From the NCBI GenBank assembly GCA_965240365.1, contig OZ251218.1, positions 3,100,001 to 3,164,000 on the forward strand: a stretch of DNA of 64,000 nucleotides, given 5' to 3'. The position numbers were made by a program, and so were the translations under genes. The stretch's first letter is position 1. Each line of letters begins with the position of its first letter. Positions 63,081 through 64,000 of the stretch are shown piece after piece. The notes beneath the pieces are model-generated. The model was not told the DNA's origin. It made no database searches and was given only the letters and a program-made list of their open reading frames with translations. This stretch comes from G965240365 sp965240365 (GTDB taxonomy: Bacteria; Pseudomonadota; Gammaproteobacteria; Eutrophobiales; Eutrophobiaceae).

Positions 63081-63892
63081 CCCTTTTTCTTCCCGGCTAT
63101 CTGGGAAATAATCAGCAATATTGAGGACACGAGGATCATAATCGTCGAGATCGACGCGATGGTCGGATCGATCTGATCACGCAGGGCGTTGAACATATTT
63201 CGGGTCAGCGTCGCGTTTTGGCCGCCTGAAATAAACATGGCAATGATCACTTCATCAAAGGAGGACAGGAACGCGATAATCGCGGCGCTGATAACCGGGA
63301 ACTTGATCTGGGGCAAGGTGACGGACATAAAGGCCTTAAACCTTGAAGCCCCCAGATTCCTGGCCGCCATCTCAAGATTTGCGTCGTAACTTTTGAAGGC
63401 CGCGCTGAGGATAATCAGCACCAGCGGCAGCGCATGAACGATATGGGCCAGCGCCAGACCCGGCAGCGTATTCACCATTTTTAATTGAACATAGAGATAG
63501 AAAATGCCGATAGCGATCAGGATGATCGGGATCATCATCGGGCTGATCAATAGCAAAAAGATAAATTGGTTCGCCTTATGCCCGGATACGGACAGGCCAT
63601 AGGCCGCGGCAAGCCCGACCGGTGTGGCGATGATCATGGTCAGAAAGGCGGCCAGAAAAGAGGTTTTTGTGGCCGACATCCAGCTTACCGAGTTGAAGTA
63701 AAACTCATACCATCTGAATGACCATTCCCGCGGCGGGAATTCCAGATATTGGGACGCGGAAAAAGACATGGGGATCACAATAAAGGTCGGGATAACGAGA
63801 AACAGCATGACGCAGACGGCGATGATATAAAGCCATAAACGCTGCCGGTGCTTGATCTGCGTCTCCGAGGCGGGCGCCTCAAGCCAGTTCAT
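63077..63892 (-). CDS. ABC transporter permease (PotC-type)
   Basis: The 271-residue membrane protein has six predicted helices and the type-I ABC permease loop EAA-like motif (LEMAARNLGASRFKAFMSVTLPQIKFP). It resembles PotC and related permeases of spermidine/putrescine or other small-polar-solute importers. ATG 63892 overlaps closely with the end of another permease gene (TGA at 63894). Its own stop lies in the family D repeat. With the dehydrogenase and SDR it may import the island substrate or a related one. Confidence 0.88.
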   Translation of the reverse strand: MNWLEAPASETQIKHRQRLWLYIIAVCVMLFLVIPTFIVIPMSFSASQYLEFPPREWSFRWYEFYFNSVSWMSATKTSFLAAFLTMIIATPVGLAAAYGLSVSGHKANQFIFLLLISPMMIPIILIAIGIFYLYVQLKMVNTLPGLALAHIVHALPLVLIILSAAFKSYDANLEMAARNLGASRFKAFMSVTLPQIKFPVISAAIIAFLSSFDEVIIAMFISGGQNATLTRNMFNALRDQIDPTIASISTIMILVSSILLIISQIAGKKKG

Positions 63893-63893
63893 C

Positions 63894-64000
63894 TCAATGT
63901 CCCCCGCCCAAAATCCTGTCAAGCCTGAGCAGCCTTGATGAAAGCAGCAGGATTGACAGGGTGGTGAGGAACAGGACAACGCCCAACGCGCTTGCGGCGC
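63894..64000 (-). CDS. ABC transporter permease, C-terminal fragment (PotB-type)
   Basis: The visible 34 codons end a hydrophobic helix (ALGVVLFLTTLSILLLSS) followed by a basic tail (RLLRLDRILGGGH) and TGA. The gene extends beyond the right edge. The final helix plus short basic tail fit the C-terminus of a type-I permease that pairs with the next gene; the ATG of the second permease starts one base after this stop. Confidence 0.6.
   Translation of the reverse strand, partial: AASALGVVLFLTTLSILLLSSRLLRLDRILGGGH

Overview
The window looks like part of a gammaproteobacterial chromosome. The middle (about 13.7-43 kb) carries the typical gammaproteobacterial housekeeping order: rne and rluC divergent, an SppA-type protease, maf, yceD, rpmF, plsX, fabH, fabD, fabG, acpP, fabF, pabC, then mltG, tmk, holB, pilZ and tatD. 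At the left edge is a four-gene operon (ATP-grasp protein, hydantoinase-like 'H4MPT-linked C1' protein, PabB, small amino-acid kinase) of the kind that accompanies tetrahydromethanopterin-linked C1 metabolism, so the host may oxidise formaldehyde or other C1 units. No tRNA, rRNA or CRISPR array was recognised.

Almost every gap longer than about 250 bases is filled with short palindromic repeats. Family A is a double hairpin bounded by GTCATTCC/GGAATGAC. Family B is a roughly 100-bp MITE-like unit ending in CAGGGTGACCTCATCTAAA. Family C is a 19-bp near-palindrome, CCTGCCTGCAGCAGGCAGG, that appears to insert into the loops of other repeats. Family D is a 160-210 bp multi-hairpin unit. Family E is a 50-60 bp block that splits family A copies. 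In two places a repeat supplies the stop codon of a gene.

Layout: 0-4 kb C1/folate-type cofactor genes; 4-13.6 kb accessory genes (Ada-like repair regulator, Sel1 repeats, a TonB-dependent siderophore-type receptor with a 27-bp poly-G/C tract, secreted unknowns, a MAPEG protein, an EAL phosphodiesterase); 13.7-33.3 kb housekeeping with small insertions (a DUF4143 ATPase, an RHH/PIN toxin-antitoxin pair whose toxin looks broken, an AlbA_2 protein); 33.7-39 kb a dipeptide-type ABC transporter wedged between pabC and mltG; 39.2-43 kb housekeeping; 43-45.4 kb an aminotransferase and a diguanylate cyclase; 46-64 kb a catabolic island.

The island is the most interesting part. It holds a TonB-dependent receptor, a sodium:solute symporter, four double-SnoaL-fold proteins, a two-cupin protein, an HpcH/HpaI-type aldolase, a zinc MetE/epoxyalkane:CoM-transferase-like protein, an alpha/beta hydrolase, a LacI-family regulator, an HpsN-like histidinol dehydrogenase homologue, an SDR and an ABC importer. 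Eight sites resembling the near-palindrome TTTACTTCGAATTCAA, with the central CG typical of LacI-family operators, lie in front of the receptor, SnoaL/symporter, cupin, hydrolase and SDR transcription units. This suggests one regulon for uptake and breakdown of a single unidentified compound. The second notable locus is the first TonB receptor, which appears phase-variable and is out of frame as written.
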